DNA of 64,000 nt from Micromussa lordhowensis (lineage: Eukaryota > Cnidaria > Anthozoa > Scleractinia > Lobophylliidae). Shown in pieces: positions 62,558 to 64,000 of this stretch. Location of the stretch: the NCBI GenBank assembly GCA_964020085.1, contig OZ026599.1, forward strand, positions 29,357,033-29,421,032. The letters are read 5' to 3'. A program made the translations under genes and the position numbers. The notes beneath the pieces are model-generated. The model ran no database searches, was not told the origin of the DNA, and was given only the letters and a program-made list of their open reading frames with translations. Every line of letters begins with the position of its first letter. Position 1 is the stretch's first letter.

Positions 62558-62576
62558 ACGCGCGCTGGGGGTCCCC
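62558..62576 (+). other. Invariant GC-rich core: ACGCGCGCT then GGGGGTCCCC
   Basis: This is among the most conserved parts of the monomer. It holds GCGCGC (also a BssHII recognition site, predicting a 207-bp ladder where unmethylated) and a GGGG-T-CCCC near-palindrome. Rare variants are CCCGCGCT (22382), ACACGCGCTAAGGG (block C), ATCGCGCGCT (blocks E, F and S), GCGCGATGG (block D) and GCGCGCGGGGGG (3752 and 9547). Confidence 0.6.
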
Positions 62577-62625
62577 TTGGCAAATTTGACATAGCTCGGC
62601 TCCACGGGCACTTTTAGAGGCGCGG

Positions 62626-62636
62626 TTTGCAGCAAA
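62626..62636 (+). other. Palindrome TTTGC-A-GCAAA
   Basis: TTTGC and GCAAA are exact reverse complements around a single A. The motif is kept in the great majority of monomers. One recurrent family reads GGGTTGCAGCGAAATG (44-60 kb) and partly destroys it. Function is unknown. Confidence 0.55.
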
Positions 62637-64000
62637 ATGTTGTGCTAAGTTTGCACTTCAAGGAAATCCTAGTTAAGACATCATGGCATTCGCGCCAGGG
62701 TGTTTTTTCTGGCCTTTTTTTTGCAGGAGTTTGACCTGCTCCCAACTTTGCAGAATTTCAGAAAACGCGCGCTGGGGGTCCCCTTGGCAAATTTGACATA
62801 GCTCGGCTCCACGGGCACTTTTAGAGGCGCGGTTTGCAGCAAAATGTTGTGCTAGGTTGGCACTTTAAGGACATTTTAGTTAGGACATGATGGCATTCGC
62901 GCCAGGGTGTTTTTTCTGGCCTTCTCTTTGCACGAGTTTGACCTGCTCCCAACTTTGCAGAATTTTAGAAAACGCTTGCTCGGGGTCCCCTTGGCAAATT
63001 TGACATAGCTCGGCTCCACGGGCACTTTTAGAGGCGCGGTTTGCAGCAAAATGTTGTGCTAGGTTGGTACTTCAAGGACATTTTAGTTAGGACATGATGG
63101 CATTCTCGCCAGGGTGTTTTTTCTGGCCTTCTCTTTGCAGGAGTTTGACCTGCTCCCAACTTTGCAGAATTTTAGAAAACGCGTGCTGGGGGTCCCCTTG
63201 GCAAATTTGACATAGCTCGGCTCCACGGGCACTTTTAGAGGCGCGGTTTGCAGCAAAATGTTGTGCTAGGTTGGCACTTGAAGGAAATTGTAATTACGAG
63301 ATGATGGCATTCGCGCCAGGGTGTTTTTTCTGGCCTTCTTTTTGCAGGAGTTTGACCTGCTCCCAACTTTGCAGAATTTCAGAAAACGCGCGCTGGGGGT
63401 CCCCTTGGCAAATTTGACATAGCTCGGCTCCACGGGCACTTTTAGAGGCGCGGTTTGCAGCAAAATGTTGTGCTAGGTTGGCACTTTAAGGAAATTGTAG
63501 TTAGGGTATGATGGCATTCGCGCCAGGGTGTTTTTTCTGGCCTTTTTTTTGCAGGAGTTTGACCTGCTCCCAACTTTGCAGAATTTCAGAAAACGCGCGC
63601 TGGGGGTCCCCTTGGCAAATTTGACATAGCTCGGCTCCACGGGCACTTTTAGAGGCGCGGTTTGCAGCAAAATGTTGTGCTAGGTTAGCACTTTGAGCAA
63701 ATCGTAGTTAGGAGATGATGGCATTCGCGCCAGGGTGTTTTTTCTGGCCTTCTTTTTGCAGGAGTTTGACCTGCTCCCAACTTTGCAGAATTTCAGAAAA
63801 CGCGCGCTGGGGGTCCCCTTGGCAAATTTGACATAGCTCGGCTCCACGGGCACTTTTAGAGGCGCGGTTTGCAGCAAAATGTTGTGCTAGGTTGGCACTT
63901 GAAGGAAATTTTAAATAGGACATGATGGCATTCGCGCCAGGGTGTTTTTTCTGGCCTTCTTTTTGCAGGAGTTTGACCTGCTCCCAACTTTGCAGAATTT

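Larger units (their letters stand above)
62437..62643 (+). repeat. Reference monomer (207 bp) matching the consensus
   Basis: This monomer is used as the coordinate frame for the motifs listed below. It runs from GCTAGG to the next GCTAAG, exactly 207 bp, and agrees with the majority base at almost every position. The start point is arbitrary because the array is circularly permutable. The consensus has about 49.8% GC and nine CpG dinucleotides: two in TTCGCGCC, three in AACGCGCGCT, one each in CTCGGC and CACGGG, and two in GGCGCGGT. Confidence 0.95.
1..64000 (+). repeat. Tandem satellite array, ~207-bp monomer, head to tail
   Basis: The same sequence recurs about every 207 bp across the whole window, always in the same orientation, giving about 309 monomers. 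Landmarks present in nearly every monomer, in order, are GTGCTAGGTTGGCAC, ACATGATGGCATTCGCGCC, a T-rich tract ending TTTTTGCAGGAG, ACCTGCTCCCAACTTTGC, AAAACGCGCGCTGGGGGTCC, CATAGCTCGGCTCCACGG and GCGCGGTTTGCAGCAAAATG. No non-satellite insertion longer than about 5 bp was seen and both ends lie inside a monomer. Such arrays are known from centromeric and other heterochromatin of eukaryotes. That this array is centromeric is inference only. I do not recognise the family. Confidence 0.98.
61826..64000 (+). repeat. Segment J2 and continuing array to window end
   Basis: Starts with TTTTAGATAAAACATG as in J1. It has one extra monomer (about 62035-62240, CATTTTAAGAAAATG with CGCCAGTGTG) and then follows J1 at offset 13461 up to the TTGTAATTACGAG monomer at 63280. 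The last three monomers (TTAGGGTATGATGG, CTTTGAGCAAATCG and TTTTAAATAGG) differ from J1. The array is still running at base 64000. Confidence 0.8.

Noticed and set aside
62558..62576. G-quadruplex in the GGGGG-T-CCCC core
   Set aside because: There is only one G run per strand in this stretch, so an intramolecular quadruplex is not supported.
62592..62636. tRNA-like internal promoter: TAGCTCGGCTCC resembling an A box, and GGTTTGCAGCA or minus-strand GGTCAAACTCC resembling a B box
   Set aside because: Each has several mismatches to the RNA polymerase III boxes, they are not correctly paired or spaced, and no tRNA fold or terminator follows. Probably chance.
963..63877. Dozens of minus-strand open frames of 64-65 codons, one per monomer, plus longer ones of 115-203 codons
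   Set aside because: They are the same satellite frame read again and again. The length follows from the monomer, the starts I checked are TTG or GTG, no signal peptide or known domain is visible, and frames are broken at random by 1-bp indels. Not listed as genes.
1..64000. CRISPR array or prokaryotic repeat cluster
   Set aside because: Repeat units are 207 bp with no short repeat/unique spacer pattern, no cas genes, and near-identity across the whole unit.
1..64000. Ribosomal DNA intergenic-spacer subrepeats
   Set aside because: No rRNA gene, promoter or terminator sequence was seen anywhere in 64 kb. An IGS subrepeat array this long without rRNA genes is unlikely.

Overview
The whole 64-kb window is one uninterrupted tandem satellite DNA array. 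A monomer of about 207 bp (range about 205-212) is repeated head to tail in one orientation roughly 309 times. The array enters at base 1 and leaves at base 64000 in mid-monomer, so neither edge is present. I found no unique sequence, transposable element, rRNA, tRNA, CRISPR array or credible protein-coding gene. This organisation is typical of nuclear heterochromatin (centromeric, pericentromeric or subtelomeric) of a eukaryote assembled from long reads. I do not recognise the satellite family and cannot name the organism. A hand count on the consensus monomer gives 42 A, 46 C, 57 G and 62 T (49.8% GC), with 9 CpG per 207 bp.

Layout. The monomers form successive blocks of higher-order repeats (HORs). 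Block A (1-12945) holds three copies of one long HOR: a 20-monomer copy, a 28-monomer copy and a truncated third copy. Block B (13015-15103) is a 7-monomer duplication. It runs into block C (15104-22031), three 2278-bp copies of an 11-monomer HOR with no difference seen at the places compared. Block D (22032-29508) is irregular and marked by a diagnostic monomer recurring every 3 to 7 monomers. Block E (29509-33437) is a diverse mixture with most of the odd indels. From 33438 to the end there is a nested system: segments of 2-4 kb reappear 6 to 14.5 kb away (F1/F2, S1/S2/S3, J1/J2), with a 5-monomer tandem duplication (G1/G2) and three copies of a 15/14/15-monomer HOR (H1-H3).

Copies of an HOR mostly differ by gain or loss of whole monomers or dimers, as expected from unequal exchange or replication-based amplification. 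Inside the monomer, change is concentrated in a segment of about 25-40 bp, especially at the central base of a small palindrome, CTTNAAG. The remaining roughly 150 bp is nearly invariant. Each monomer also carries several short dyads and a pyrimidine tract ending in CAG|G that resembles a 3' splice acceptor. The many open frames follow from near-identical monomers whose length is divisible by three, and I do not regard them as genes. Block boundaries are good to about 10-50 bp because the monomers are so alike.
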